Of a DNA stretch of 64,000 nt, positions 10,195 to 22,270 are shown piece by piece. The stretch is from the NCBI GenBank assembly GCA_963281155.1, contig CAUJLY010000002.1:5084001-5148000 (forward strand), in the 5' to 3' direction. Origin of the DNA: Rhabditophanes sp. KR3021 (taxonomy: Eukaryota > Nematoda > Chromadorea > Rhabditida > Alloionematidae). The position numbers and the translations under genes are program-made. The notes beneath the pieces were generated by a model that was not told where the DNA came from, searched no databases, and saw nothing but the letters and a program-made list of their open reading frames with translations. Each line of letters opens with the position of its first letter. Position 1 is the stretch's first letter.

Positions 10195-11465
10195 AGATAT
10201 TCTATAAAATATATAACTAACAACATAAATTAAAACTAACTCTATCTGCCCTTTAATTATTTTGTATAAATTTTATGTGTATATCAAATAAATTTGTAGA
10301 AACATTTTATTCTTTCGTCTAAACATGAACCCAGGCAAATAGTTTATTTTACAAGATTTCTGTTAAATTGTGTTGTCTAAAATAATACTTGGAAGTTGAA
10401 CCAACGTAATACACCTAAAACACTTTTTGGCAACTTGCAGCATCATAAAAGCAAGTTGTAAGCAGCCTTTACTCAAATGCTGAAATAGACTATTATTTCC
10501 AACAATTTGCTAGCATGTTTTTACTTTTTATAATTTAATTAAAATACAAACATGATCCATTAAGGACTTTTGAGTTGTACATATAGTTGTTGTCATATTA
10601 TCAAGATTGCTTAATGGCAAATATTTTTAGTTTATCAGAATTTTTCTTGTTCACTATACATAAATTATTCGTATATTACAAATATATATCACACGTATAC
10701 AACAATGGACTACAGATTAATAAATACTTTTCATACAGTTAAGTTGGATAGATACTTTGCAATCACTTTAATTGAAATAAAATTTATTTACATCATCATG
10801 TTCAAATTAATAAAAATTTAATTTAATTTCTTGATCATTTTCATTAAAATTTACCCAACATTTTGAGTGTCTTCCTGCGAGACTCAATTTTTAATATGTT
10901 TGCATGCAAATTCTTTATATTCTAAATTCTATGGCAATGATGTAGAAACATTTAAGAAAGATTTTTCAGCAATCATGCAATTTTCCTCAGAATCATAATC
11001 AGATTCATCATTTTTGACTCTGTATTTTGCTTTCTGGACCAAATACATTATCATGTATCAAGGCGACGTTAGAACAATTGCCGATTTGTAGTTATATAAA
11101 ACTATGCGTGATTTTGTCGAAACATGTTTATCTGAGAAGCATTTCTTCATCTAACAGTAATGATTGAGATATTGGTAATGATTTCAATATGGACAATACT
11201 TAAAAATCTAATTTTATTTGTATATGACTGGTTATTTTAACGAGGCTTAATTTTATTCTGATTAACGTTCCTTTCTTAACTTTTAAATTGCTATATTATC
11301 CAAATAAATTTTTCATTGACTATTTTCTACACTTTATAATATTTCATGCTTATAAAATGGGATACAATTTACATATGTACTTTGTGATATTATTTCTGAT
11401 AAAGTATCAAAACAACACTTTTGTTTACAACAATTATTACCAAGAATCGTTTATTCGTTTAGCAA
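10195..11465. other. Convergent intergenic region
   Basis: 1.27 kb between two gene 3' ends. It contains AATAAA signals shortly after 10194 and is otherwise AT-rich with no coding or RNA-gene signal that I can see. Confidence 0.45.
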
Positions 11466-14436
11466 TTAAATAATAGACAGCAAAGTATCGGAACAACACT
11501 TAACAGAATAATGGACAATCGAAATCTGCTGTGCCAATTGTCTTTCTAAACTTTTGATAACGTCTTCATCGTGGGCTTCGTGTAATTTTGCAATCAAATC
11601 ATAGACAGTTCCCATTACTCTTGCAGAGTAGTTGTCGTTAGGACTAATTGAGAAAAGAACGTGTCTAGCGGTATCTTTTCCGGGAATGCCTCTAGGATTA
11701 ATATAGCATCTTTCAATTGCAGCTAAACGGCTGTTAACTGAATTAAGACGACGTGAGTCATGCGGATTTTCCTCAAACTTCTTAAGCACATATTTTATTC
11801 TTGAATCAAAGCGATTGCATTCTTTCATGAAGTTCTGAAAATAACATTATATCAGATTAGAGATTCAAAAGAAGAATTACTTTAGTTTCCAAAACTAAAT
11901 GATTGAATTGTTCCTTAACTATGTTTCCAGCTGTGTTAAGTTGTCTGAGAGCTCCTAGTTGTTTTTTTAATTCGGGTAAATATTCTTTCAAGAAAGATTC
12001 CGCAAGAGTTGTTACATTTAAAGGAATAACAGCGGAATCTGCAAATCTTCTTGCTATTTCGCCCCAATACTGGCCAACGGCCCTATGAACAGCAAAGTTA
12101 TTTGTGTCAAAAATGTGTTCGTTGACAAAAGGTGTTTCATAAAGACTATGATAGAGTGGGTATTCAGACCAACTAAAATGAAGCGATTAAAATAGAATGC
12201 AATACAAATAAAAGTATAAGTAAAAGGCAATAAGGACATACCTAGCGTTTCTATAGTTGAAATCTGCAACCGGGATTCCGGCATAGTTTAAAAATGAGTT
12301 TTGGTCACTACCACCCCCTGGAATTGTAAACAGTGGTCTGATCCCAGGATACTTGGGATCTTTAAATGTGTTTATCCATGTATCCCAAAGTGTAAATCTA
12401 TTCTTTCTTTTTTCACTAGTCATTGGATTTTTAACAACTTTTGAAGCTTCAATGGCCACGTTATATAGAGTTGGAATGGTTCTAACGTCTCTAAAAAGAA
12501 AAGTTATTCTGCTTGATCTGTTTCTTTAAACTTGCAAAGACTGATTTGAATAAATCGTGTCGACGTTTAGATAAACAATTGCTCTCTCCTGAAGAATATT
12601 TGTAAATTCCTCTACAAATTCTGTGCTGCTAAATAAATGACAGATGAAGTCTTGCCGAATCAAGCTAGTTAATTTAAGTTATCATATCTTAATCATATGA
12701 AACTCACACACAATAAAAAAACAATTCAAATGAAACTACCGCCACACGTGACCTACCCTATTAATCCATACTCTTCTGCATCCCATGAACAAAAAACAAG
12801 TGTTCTACTAGGTCTCCAATTTGTTTCATTAATAGTTTGGACCATAGCACGCGCAACTTCGGCCAAAACAGCAGTTCCACTGTTGGGATCCAATGAACCA
12901 TATGCCTGTAAAATATACACACGATGTAGCTATATTTATTACTCAAGTTATTTTTTAGCAATAGCAGTATGATGAAACATAATTCATGTTATATAATCAG
13001 GCTTCATGCTCATAAAAGCAATTATTCCTATCCAAACTAAGATGTGAATATGTCTAATACCATGATAATGATACAAGCTACATATCACTTAGGTGCAAAG
13101 TGTATTATATATTAAAACCAAGCCCCCAAGGAAGAATACTAACCCAACTGTCAAAATGGTTTCCGAGTATAATGTACTTATCCGGTTCGTCATATCCATG
13201 AATGTAACCTATTAAATGATTGTGTATTTGCATAATATATTAACTCACCAATAACATTTTGAATTTCGCGTGTCTCGAAGTTTGATTTGACATCGATACG
13301 GACCTTGGCGCTTCCTCCGAATCCGGGTCCAAACTTATACCTAAAATTGAATCCTCCTTGCCATTCTGCTGGTATTTGTTTTCCGCCTAATCTTTTCAGT
13401 ATTTCTCTTGCATCCGTGTAGCTCAATGGAAGAACGGGGATTCGTGGAATAACTTTGGCCTCTTTGACTTCCTCCAATGTTCTACTTTTGAAAAAATTGT
13501 TTTTTGAAGGATAATGCGGACTCAAAGGATCTCCCCCATCTCCATTCATGAGACTAAATTGGGTATTAATTAGTGTATATTAAAAATAATTTAAAATATG
13601 TAAATAAAATGTAAGAGCATTTGTTTTTTAGTAAAATTGATTGTTGTTTAACTAAATGTAATTTTCTAAGTAAGAGTGACCAAATTATTTTACCTTCCCC
13701 TTTGTACGCCCATATGAGGCATAAATTCAGTGCTTGGGTAGATGTGCTTAATGTCCATTCCATCTTTAGCTACTTCCGCGGGGTCAGAATAAAGGATAGC
13801 ACCAATTGCACCATGGTCTTGTGCTAATCTCACTTTATCGCCACGATAAGAAAATCCGTATCTTAATAAAGCTATTTTCCCCTTAATCTCAATGTTTAGT
13901 TTCCTTAGTTTTTGAAAATCTTCGGCTCGTCCATGGTGGCAATACACGACATCACCTTCAACCATTCCGTTAGCACTATAGGCAACCCATTGATGAGCGG
14001 CATCTGTAGAATTTTGTTCCTCGGGTATAATGATTGGAGAAATTCCTATAGTTTTATAAACTTCAGTCCCGTTGGTTTCAAAAATTGTCATTATATTTGG
14101 ATTCTTATAATCGGGATAATTTAGCAAAACTTGGTATTTAACGTAATGAACATTATCGAGACCGTTAGCTTTGTGCATGTCCAAAATCTTTTTAGCAAGT
14201 CTATTGTTAGCATCACTGCCAGCAACATGGGCTTGTTCTGTAAAAAAACGCAGATTCTGTCTGATGTTCTCCCCTTTGATGTTATTCATTAATGCTTGTG
14301 AATTAATTGCATGAATCGACTCAATCGTTACTACGTCATTGACCACAACTTTATTTTGGGTGTGGAAAACGCCTAAGGTACCAATCAGGCAAATAACCGC
14401 CATTGCAACGAAGCATGATATTAACGCCCGATACAT
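11466..14436 (-). CDS. FOLH1-like: Glutamate carboxypeptidase II-like (NAALADase, M28B) membrane peptidase
   Basis: Eight exons: 14436-13694, 13553-13249, 13208-13144, 12905-12757, 12628-12536, 12490-12242, 12172-11881, 11834-11466; they join in frame to 754 residues, matching the ~750 of human GCPII. Type II topology: short cytoplasmic end and one helix (about 4-25). The protease-associated domain is followed by the M28 zinc domain with GNHFDSW, GSLDPNSG, WDAEEYG, GGGSD and YPLYHS supplying the His, Asp, Glu-Glu, Asp and His expected for the two-zinc site. The C-terminal dimerisation domain is complete. The family removes C-terminal glutamate from peptides such as NAAG or from folyl-polyglutamate. 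The intron at 12491-12535 must be read as GC-AG (donor GCAAGT) to keep frame and the conserved NQSL-DVRTIPTLY junction. Other introns are GT-AG, the shortest 40 nt. Confidence 0.92.
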
Positions 14437-16479
14437 TGCGGGATTCAGCAGTTTCCCAGCTAAAATTATCTTAACATAAATACAAACGAGAATTATAACT
14501 TGCCATAAGGATCTTTATTTACGTAAGGCATTTTATTTTGCTTTCTTAAAATATTCAATTAAGTAGTAATAAAATCCGTGTCTAAGGTTTATGTAAAAAT
14601 AGTGACAAGATTGACTTTTATACCTCACTTATGTTGACATATTTTATCTATTCAAAGCTCATTTGTAATTTGCATCTACATTTGCCGAATAGATTTTATC
14701 AGTAAAGCCCAATTATCTTTGCATTTAAAGTTTGTAGGCAATGGTGTGATCTTGGAGATACCAACTGTCTTCTATAAGCTTAATTAAATTTCTTTGTTTA
14801 TTCTTTATTAATGCTAACATTAGTAGGACATTACTTTAGTGTAATTGATAAAAAAAGTATTTCCGCTTTTTTGTAAAGCCATAGGCCAATAATATAATTT
14901 AGTCAAACATTATACATTACAAATCATCTATCAAATTTTTTAATGATACTTATATAGATACAACATTTTTGTGCAATACATTATTTATTAAACCCATTAA
15001 ATAACATATTTTTAAATAGAATTTATAAATATTTACTCTCATCAGAATTAAAGATAGTGATTATATAAACTCCAAAAAATATTACATTGATTTATGCTTC
15101 GTAAGAGTACTAACTTCTTTATTCATGAAAACAATATTTGCCATAAATTTATTAATGAAAACTGAATGTTTGTGTAGACTTTTTTTATTATGAAGGGATA
15201 TAATGAATCAAAATGCCATAAATTTGTTCTGAAGAAACACATAGATATAAGTGCAGTTATCTACAAAACCAACAGTTTATGAACAAGGAGATAATGTCTC
15301 TTTAGTTGATTTAACAGTTTTACATTAAATCTTTTAGAATATTCTCAATTCACAACGTACATATAATGTTCGCAGAGTTAATGTCACCCTTTACTTCGGA
15401 TTTACCCTTATTTACGTATAAATGACTAACTGAAAAATACTAAAAATGGTTTAAAACTCCAAGTTGAGATTAGTCTGCATTTGCAATTCTATATGAATTC
15501 TGATTATTAGTTTTGGAATGAGATTTTCAAAATTTAACGATTTTTATTTTGAAGCAGTTTACAATCTTGAAAATATACTTTGCATTAATAACATTTATTT
15601 CAATAGTTTATTAATCATGAATAGCTAGTTATATTTGCAATAGTAAATGTATAAAGTAAGCTCTAATTACTAATACTTCCTGAACCAATCTAAATAAGCA
15701 TACATAGTGATCCAAATAATTTTACTCCGTAATAAATGAAAATGCTGCTGAATATCCTCAATAAGTATGTTAAGTAAATAATATTCGATACATTAATAAT
15801 ACGTTTTGGATCTTTTAAAATAATTATTGCTGCTCCTTTTATTTTAATCTAAGAATAAACTCCGATTATGACTTTTCGAATGCACACTGAATAGCTTTGT
15901 GCGAATAATTAAAATAAATTTTCTCATTTCAGAAATTAAGCAGTCGTAGTCACTTATTGTATAGTTTATTATTTTGTAGTTGCATTGCAGAAGAGATATT
16001 CAGTTTGATGGAATTAAATAAGCAAAGTGGCTAGAGTAATTGCAGCTAAATTTAAAAATAATGAAAGATTACAAATATAAAACTAATTATATTTTAAACC
16101 AGCATGATATGTAATAAGCATTGTCAAAATTGAAATGATTGGTAATGCCATTTAATTCGATAAATTTTAGTAATTATTTCCGCCAAAATAATATGTTTTC
16201 CTCAGGTACTCAACAGTTATTATTCGTGATTATAGAAATAGATATTATTCTAATGACATAATAATGAACCAACAGAATTAAGATCAATGAACAAATGACG
16301 TACATACACACACAAACCCAATTCGACACCATTTTTTTAACCCAACTCTCCTGTAATCATATCGAGGTTAAGAGAAAAAAATATATTTGACATATTTGAA
16401 ATCAAACTTCATAGGATCTTCTATTGTAGTTTTTTTCTAACGTTTTTGACAAAAGTCAATCACACTAAAGCGGCGGGGA
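14437..16479. other. Gene-poor AT-rich region
   Basis: About 2 kb upstream of the carboxypeptidase gene. Many stops in all frames, no repeat array or RNA gene seen. Confidence 0.4.
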
Positions 16480-16619
16480 TTAGATACAGCCTCCTTTCTT
16501 GAGCACGAAGATGCGTCTTGAATTCCTTTGTGGATTCATACGCTTGATGACTGCCAGGTAAGCTCTTTTGCTCTCCGATGGAGAGGACGCCTTCTGAGCC
16601 GTCTTTTTTAAAACAACCT
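16480..16619 (-). other. Candidate isolated exon in a GC-richer island
   Basis: A ~150-base block clearly richer in G/C than its surroundings. On the minus strand an acceptor-like TTTGTAG precedes an open frame with basic, Ser-rich content (includes SESKRAYLAVIKRMNP and RRIFVLKKGGCI) ending in TAA at 16482-16480. No start codon or partner exon was found, and I do not recognise the family. It could be the last exon of a gene, a fragment of one, or chance. The flank to 17076 is AT-rich and empty. Confidence 0.25.
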
Positions 16620-17076
16620 CTACAAATGGATAGATAAAGAAACGGTTTCATCTTAAACACAATATAGTCTTAAAAAAGAGGCCGTTGTCAACGTTTCATT
16701 TGAATAATAAAAAGAATACCACATTTTATGTAGTAAAATCACTCTCGCTAACACTAATATTCCTCAATTAGCTATTTAAATTATTACTTAATAAATTTCT
16801 TTCAAACATTATTTGGTCAGTTATAAAATAAGCATATTTATATTCAAACACTAGTTGCATGAATATCAATAATTAAATAAAGTTTCAACTAATAGGTTCG
16901 AACTTCTAAAAGCCTAATTATTTATATGCATTAGATAGACATGAAAAAAACTATAACGAGGATGTTTAATCCGATTTTAAAAATGAACATTAAAAATCAC
17001 ATAAAATTGAAAATATTAAAAAGCACAACTAATTCCAAGACTGAGCCGCGTCGAAGCGTATTTATAATAAAAAAGC

Positions 17077-18145
17077 TCATTTGCCAAAATGTTCTTTGTA
17101 TGTTACATGTAGGGCTCCAGTGAAATAATCTTCTCCGTCAATGTCAATACTGCGTGCATATCTATGAATTTTTACTTCTCCATCATCTGTCCGTCCTACA
17201 CCATGGTTATAATTAAATGACACCATATGTCTACTGAAATCTCTTCGTTCTGCAAATGAATATTTGCTAGCTGGTATAAATAAAGCAAATGCTCTAAGAT
17301 AGGCAGCATCTATATGATTAAGAATCATAATTGCAAAGTCTATCATTTGCGGAACATCCATTTTCTCTAAACATTCAAAACGTATTTTTTCGAATTTGTT
17401 ATTTAATATAAATTGGTCCCAGATTACTATGTCAAAGTTATCTTTATTTGCCCTTGTCGAAAAGTTAAGATCTATATTATCAGCAAATCTGCGTAATTGG
17501 CTTTTAGTCTCAAATGCAAACGAATTAAAAGGTGTTTGAGAAACCACGCTGAGACTTTTCAATGACTTTGACCACTTTGATCCCAACAATTGCAGACGCC
17601 TGTCCTTCTTTTCATGACTATAATAATTAAGCAAAACATTCTTGATGTTGGTTATTTGCTGTAAGCCATTTTGCAATGCAAAGATAAGTGGAGTATGTTC
17701 ATGATAATCCAGAATTAATTCGGCAATAGATTTTGAACAGGTACTATTAGAAAATGCCATTTAAGGGATCGATTTATATTAGGTGGCATACTTAAAGAAT
17801 ACGAATAAACTGCATTTTTAATTGATGGAATTAGAAATAAATCACCATCCCATGTTTCATCGACTGGAACGCAAATGCCTCCTATTAACTTGACTGCTCC
17901 AATGCACGTAACAAAGATTCTAAAATCCTTTATAATGTTCAAAATAATGCCGGCTCCGTTCCATGGACCCAAAAAACTACTTCCGTTGGATCGAGTGTAA
18001 ACTAGAAAACATAAGTACGACAAATATAGACTTGTCCCATTCGTTTTATGGTAATATGTTTTTTAAGAGAAATACTTCTGCTGCCTGAGTTTCTTGTAAC
18101 TGATAGTGCAATCAGTATCATTATGCAAAGGGATACTAATAACAT
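17077..18145 (-). CDS. Unrecognised protein with N-terminal membrane/signal segment
   Basis: Proposed exons 18145-18076, 18001-17803 and 17743-17077 join in frame to 311 residues. The last two exons are well supported by coding content; the first is a proposal. It begins MLLVSLCIMILIALS, a signal peptide or anchor, and its donor phase fits. An alternative 5' exon at 18564-18635 joins exon 2 in the same phase. The ectodomain-like remainder has RSNGSSFLGPWNGAG, VPVDETWDGDLFLIP and a C-terminal block rich in Arg, Tyr and His (HRYARSIDIDGEDYFTG). N-glycosylation sites are present. I recognise no domain. The junction between exons 2 and 3 uses donor GTATTC because the nearer GTATGC would break frame. 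Confidence 0.5.
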
Positions 18146-18563
18146 TATCCCGAGATGAAGATTTCACTGGATGCTGAATATCTACAGTGAATGACAATGT
18201 ACATTATTTGCAGTCTGAATAAACAGCAACTCAAAAGACAACCAACAAATCAAGAAATAAGAAAGGAATTAGTTTTAAAATGCTTCTTTCTGTTGAATAA
18301 AGTCATTATATATGCTAAACTCCAGTAAGTTGTTATTTTACAATATTTAAAAAAACACCAAATTTTATGAGGATATTAGTGTTGTTAATTACTGATAAAA
18401 ACTTAGATCACTTTTTTGCAAGATTCGATATAAATTCTAAGTTGATGATCACTAGTTTCATACCAATTGGATTGTCTTTAATAAAATAAGAATAATATTT
18501 ACGCTATTTTATGAACAAAATTATTTTAAATGTAAATATATAACATCTAAGTGCTATTAAGAC

Positions 18564-18635
18564 CTCCATCATATGTGGTACGGAGTTCGGCAAGAGACTT
18601 AGTAAACGACGCCAAGATAGGTTGTTTATTATCAA
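18564..18635 (-). other. Possible alternative 5' exon of the 17-18 kb gene
   Basis: A 72-base coding-like stretch preceded by CCCCCTTTAG and followed by a GT. It reads DNKQPILASFTKSLAELRT and ends in the phase needed to join the exon at 18001. No upstream start was resolved. The rest of 18146-18987 is AT-rich and empty. Confidence 0.25.
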
Positions 18636-18987
18636 CTAAAGGGGGTTATATAAGTATGATAATAGAATATAAATATGAGTATAATAATATCTATATGCAG
18701 ATTATGTTACAAGTGCAAAAGTATCTAATAAGGATATATTTTAAAGGAATGTGTTTTATATTAGTTCTTAATGAAACAATACAGCAATCAATTTGCAAGG
18801 CAATATTAAACATGCAAAAATAATAATAGACATCCATTTTATCCATATCTTTATTTAGGTATACTTATTTATTATGATAACATCAATGTAATTAACTATA
18901 ATTCACATTTCAACTTACAAATATTTATTTTAAAGTGAAATATATTAGACAAACCAAATTAAATATTTTAGTTCGTTTGAGAATAAT

Positions 18988-20253
18988 TTATGATCCAAAT
19001 AAATTACTGAAAAAGTTTCCCTTGGATCCTTTTCTATTTGAAACAACTTTATTTTCATATGGTCTTTGGCAAGCTTCGTACAACTCATCGTACACTTTTT
19101 CTCTCAATTTGATGTTTTCTTGAATTAGAGCATCTTCGGCCTTAAGTTTGGCCTTTGCAGCTTCCCATTTCTTCTTTAAGTCAACGTATTCGTTTTGAAA
19201 TTTCGACATTTCTTGTTTCTTCGATGACAACAAGCTTTCGATGCCAGTGATTTCATCTACTGAGGCTTTACACCCTTCATTCAACGGCAAAAAAGAAACT
19301 TTGTATGTCACTTTTTGAATCCAATTGTCGCCATAAACACATATGACATGATCCCCCAGCTTAATCGGAAATTGGTCTTGATTTTCTAGTGTATCTAGAT
19401 AATGGAAGGCGATTGGGATATCCTTATTCTTGTCTTCCATATAATATTTCATTGGCACAAATTCAGATATATCTACTCTTTTGAAGGGGACATAAAATAG
19501 TTCAGCGGAAGTATAGGCTTTTCTTTTTTGAGATTCTTGAATTTGACGGACACCTCCCTCTTTGTCGAAGATAATTAGTTTGAATTTAGACATGCTCGTA
19601 GAGGTGACTCTAATGACGACTCCGTGCTTTTCGAGATCTGGAGTCATCTTAAATTTGTAGAAATCTCCGTCTTGTTTGGCTACGACTCCATCTTGGACTG
19701 TTCCTGGCATAAGAATTTTAGAATCGGGGGAGCCTGCTTCATTGCAACAAATGTCTTTTGCTGTTCCCAGAATTTTGGGAGTAATAGTAGTTGGAATTGG
19801 GACTCCTAGTTTACTGAACAGAGCCCCGAAGAAACGGCCAGTATTTCCAACTTCGCTGATATCAATGCCATCAAAATCCATTGCATTTTCACTAGGCCCG
19901 GAAACATCGTATTGTCTTTTACGAGAAGGGTCCGACAGCACAGAGTAAGCAACACTTATATTTTTGAACATTTCTTGGGCTAAAAAATATCATTATAAAT
20001 AAGACAAATTAAGTTTTAACAAACCTTCCAGGTTATTGGGGTTGCGGTCAGGATGGTACTTCAAGGCAAGCTTTCTATAAGCATTTTTGATTTCATTTTC
20101 CGTGGAGCTCTTACTAACTCCTAGAAGCTCGTAATAGTCAACAACAACTTTGGTAGTAGAAGCATCAACAGACATGTCTTCTATTTCTGGTTGAACTTTT
20201 CCAAGGCAATCTGTAAGTGAATCGGAAAACCTATTAAAAATAGTTCTACCCAT
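18988..20253 (-). CDS. DnaJ (Hsp40) protein of the ARG1-like family
   Basis: Two exons, 20253-20025 and 19979-18988, joined in frame through a 45-nt intron: 406 residues. J domain at about residues 38-105 with [10 protein letters not shown], the invariant HPD (KYHPDRN) and a typical helix IV. Next comes [31 protein letters not shown], a segment characteristic of ARG1-like J proteins (known from plant gravity response and from nematodes), then a beta-rich region and a C-terminal coiled coil (about 320-385) ending in a Lys/Phe-rich tail. Length matches ARG1 (~410). A J domain without the zinc-finger/CTD of type I/II indicates a client-specific Hsp70 co-chaperone. ARG1-family assignment is from memory of that motif and not from alignment. 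Confidence 0.8.
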
Positions 20254-21167
20254 TATGACGGTTTGTCGAAGGAATGTGTTTGGGACACGGTGTCAATATA
20301 ATAAAATTTATTTAAATTATGAATTTAAGATCGAACAACTTAGAGAGAACAAGAAGGTGTGTGTTGACGGTAAAAGATATGAATAATAAAAGTGATATCT
20401 AACGTTCAAACCGTAGAAATCAATAGCTTCTTTATAAAGAACTACCACGAACCATGTTTGGGGCTAGTGATAAGTTTTATTGTCAATGCTGCATTTTTTA
20501 TCATCTAACGTAATGCAAAAGTCATTTTTTAATGTAGGATGTACGCAATAATAGTTATGAAATAATATTATCAGTCTGTTGATGAGTCATGCTTATTGGG
20601 GTGTGCTGAAGGTGGTATATATGTGGATGCAAAAAATAAACAGTCAAATAAGCGAAAGTTAGTTGAAGCGGTTATAAAGACCACAAAGAAATAACCAAAA
20701 AAGTATCGTGAATAAATATGTACTTGGTAGGAGAGCTTACATTTGCTAAAAAGAGAGATTAATTAAGTTTTGCTTATAGCTTGCTATAAAAATAGTAAAC
20801 GTGGATATAATAAAAGGACGTTTAATTTAATTTGAAGCAATAAACATGATTAGATAGTTTGTTGCTGAAACTATTTTTAGCTCGAAATGATGTGAAGTGG
20901 AAAAACTAAATAGTTGTTTAGAAGTTCACGAAGATAAATAACGGGCTTTTGGCAAAGACTTTAAAGGAAACAATAATCGTGCTAAGATAATGGTTTGAAC
21001 GACGTCGTAGTGGAGTAGATTGATATTGAACAATGCATCGTAAATATGTGTACAGAATATATTGTTATACTTAACACAAAGATTAGGGTAATCAGAGATA
21101 AGCTCAATACGCAAGAATATCCAGATTTTTGTATAAATAGTCAAATTTGAACTATAGTTTGAGTACA
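20254..21167. other. Divergent intergenic region (DnaJ / sulfotransferase)
   Basis: 914 AT-rich bases between head-to-head genes, presumably holding both promoters. A TATAAAT is at 21132-21138. No other feature seen. Confidence 0.5.
21132..21138 (+). promoter_or_regulatory. TATA box of the sulfotransferase gene
   Basis: TATAAAT sits 36 bases before the ATG at 21168, implying a very short 5' UTR. Confidence 0.4.
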
Positions 21168-22270
21168 ATGAAATATTCAACCACATACAATGTTGTTATC
21201 ATAGTACTTTTGCTTTTATATATTTGTTTGTATTGTGGATTTAGTGAAACTAAACTATCTTTAGAGAGTACTGAATACTTGCAACAAGCTTCATATAGAT
21301 CTTACAAGTATTTTCTCAATTCAGATCAAATTGTTGAATGTTCGGATGATAAGTTAAGGCCTTGTATTCCAGGTTCAATTTCTTTTTATCCTCGATACAG
21401 AGTATCTTCAAAATACAAAATAAATGTATGTTCCATAGATAAAAATCTTTCAACGCTTATGACTGCAGTAATCTGCTTGTTAAAAAATGAAACATTTTTT
21501 ATGGAAAAGAAAATGAAATTAAGCAAGGAAGAGTATCATGTTAGAAGTTGCGGAAGATCAATTGAAGAAACTAATCTAACGAAAGTATCAATTAAATTTA
21601 ATGATAACAGATCTGATTTGTTTGAAGAAAATGGGAGATGGTTAAATTTGGTCATTATTCGTGAGCCTATAGAAAGGTTTGTATAAGATTTTTGTTTAAT
21701 AATATTATCATTTGTAGGTTTGTGTCTGGATTTGTTGATAAATGTGTAATAAATCAAACGTGGCAGAAATATCCTAACCGTTGTGGCGGGTGTAAAATGA
21801 ATTTGAAATGTTTTGTTGAGTACATGTATAAACGAATGATCAAAAGAGCGTTATTAGATGAAAAAATTAATAATTTCGATGATCAGCATTTCAATCCTCA
21901 AACTTGGTAATTCACCCACACTTAATTTTTGTAGTTGCTATAATTTTTATTTATTAGGCGTTGCGAAGACAAATTTGAAAAATTTACACGGCTAAAATAT
22001 TCAGCAGATCCAGCACTGGGAAAGACCTTTTTCGACCAATTATATGTATTACTTCATTTGCAGAATGTATCTTCAAGTACAATAGATTACATCAAACGAG
22101 AAATTAATGAAGGTCGAACAGATCACGCAACTTATTTTTCAAATGAAAGACTTTTCTACACTCGAACTTTGACAACAAATCCATATTTGATGGATCTAAT
22201 ATCTAGGATGTATTATTCTGATTTTAAGATACTAAATTACACCTTCCCCAAATATGGTCGTTTTGTCTGA
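21168..22270 (+). CDS. Golgi carbohydrate sulfotransferase (nematode Sulfotransfer_2 type)
   Basis: Three exons, 21168-21676, 21718-21906 and 21958-22270, joined in frame to 336 residues; introns are 41 and 51 nt. Type II layout: short N-terminus, one helix (about 9-25), lumenal domain. PAPS-binding motifs are visible: the 5'-phosphosulfate loop region KNLSTLMTAVICLL and the 3'-phosphate motif IIREPIERFVSGF, followed by the paired-Cys RCGGC. These mark the multi-copy nematode carbohydrate sulfotransferase family, which transfers sulfate from PAPS to sugar hydroxyls. The ATG at 21168 is the first in frame. Third-position AT content is high, unlike the LRR gene. Acceptor sugar is unknown. Confidence 0.86.

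Noticed and set aside
12761..12961. 66-residue minus-strand frame overlapping carboxypeptidase exon 4
   Set aside because: The conserved GSLDPNSG...WDAEEYG reading lies in another frame of the same strand.
16475..16490. GGGATTAGATAC resembling a conserved mitochondrial 12S rRNA motif
   Set aside because: Only about 12 bases match and the flanks do not; no mitochondrial insertion is supported.
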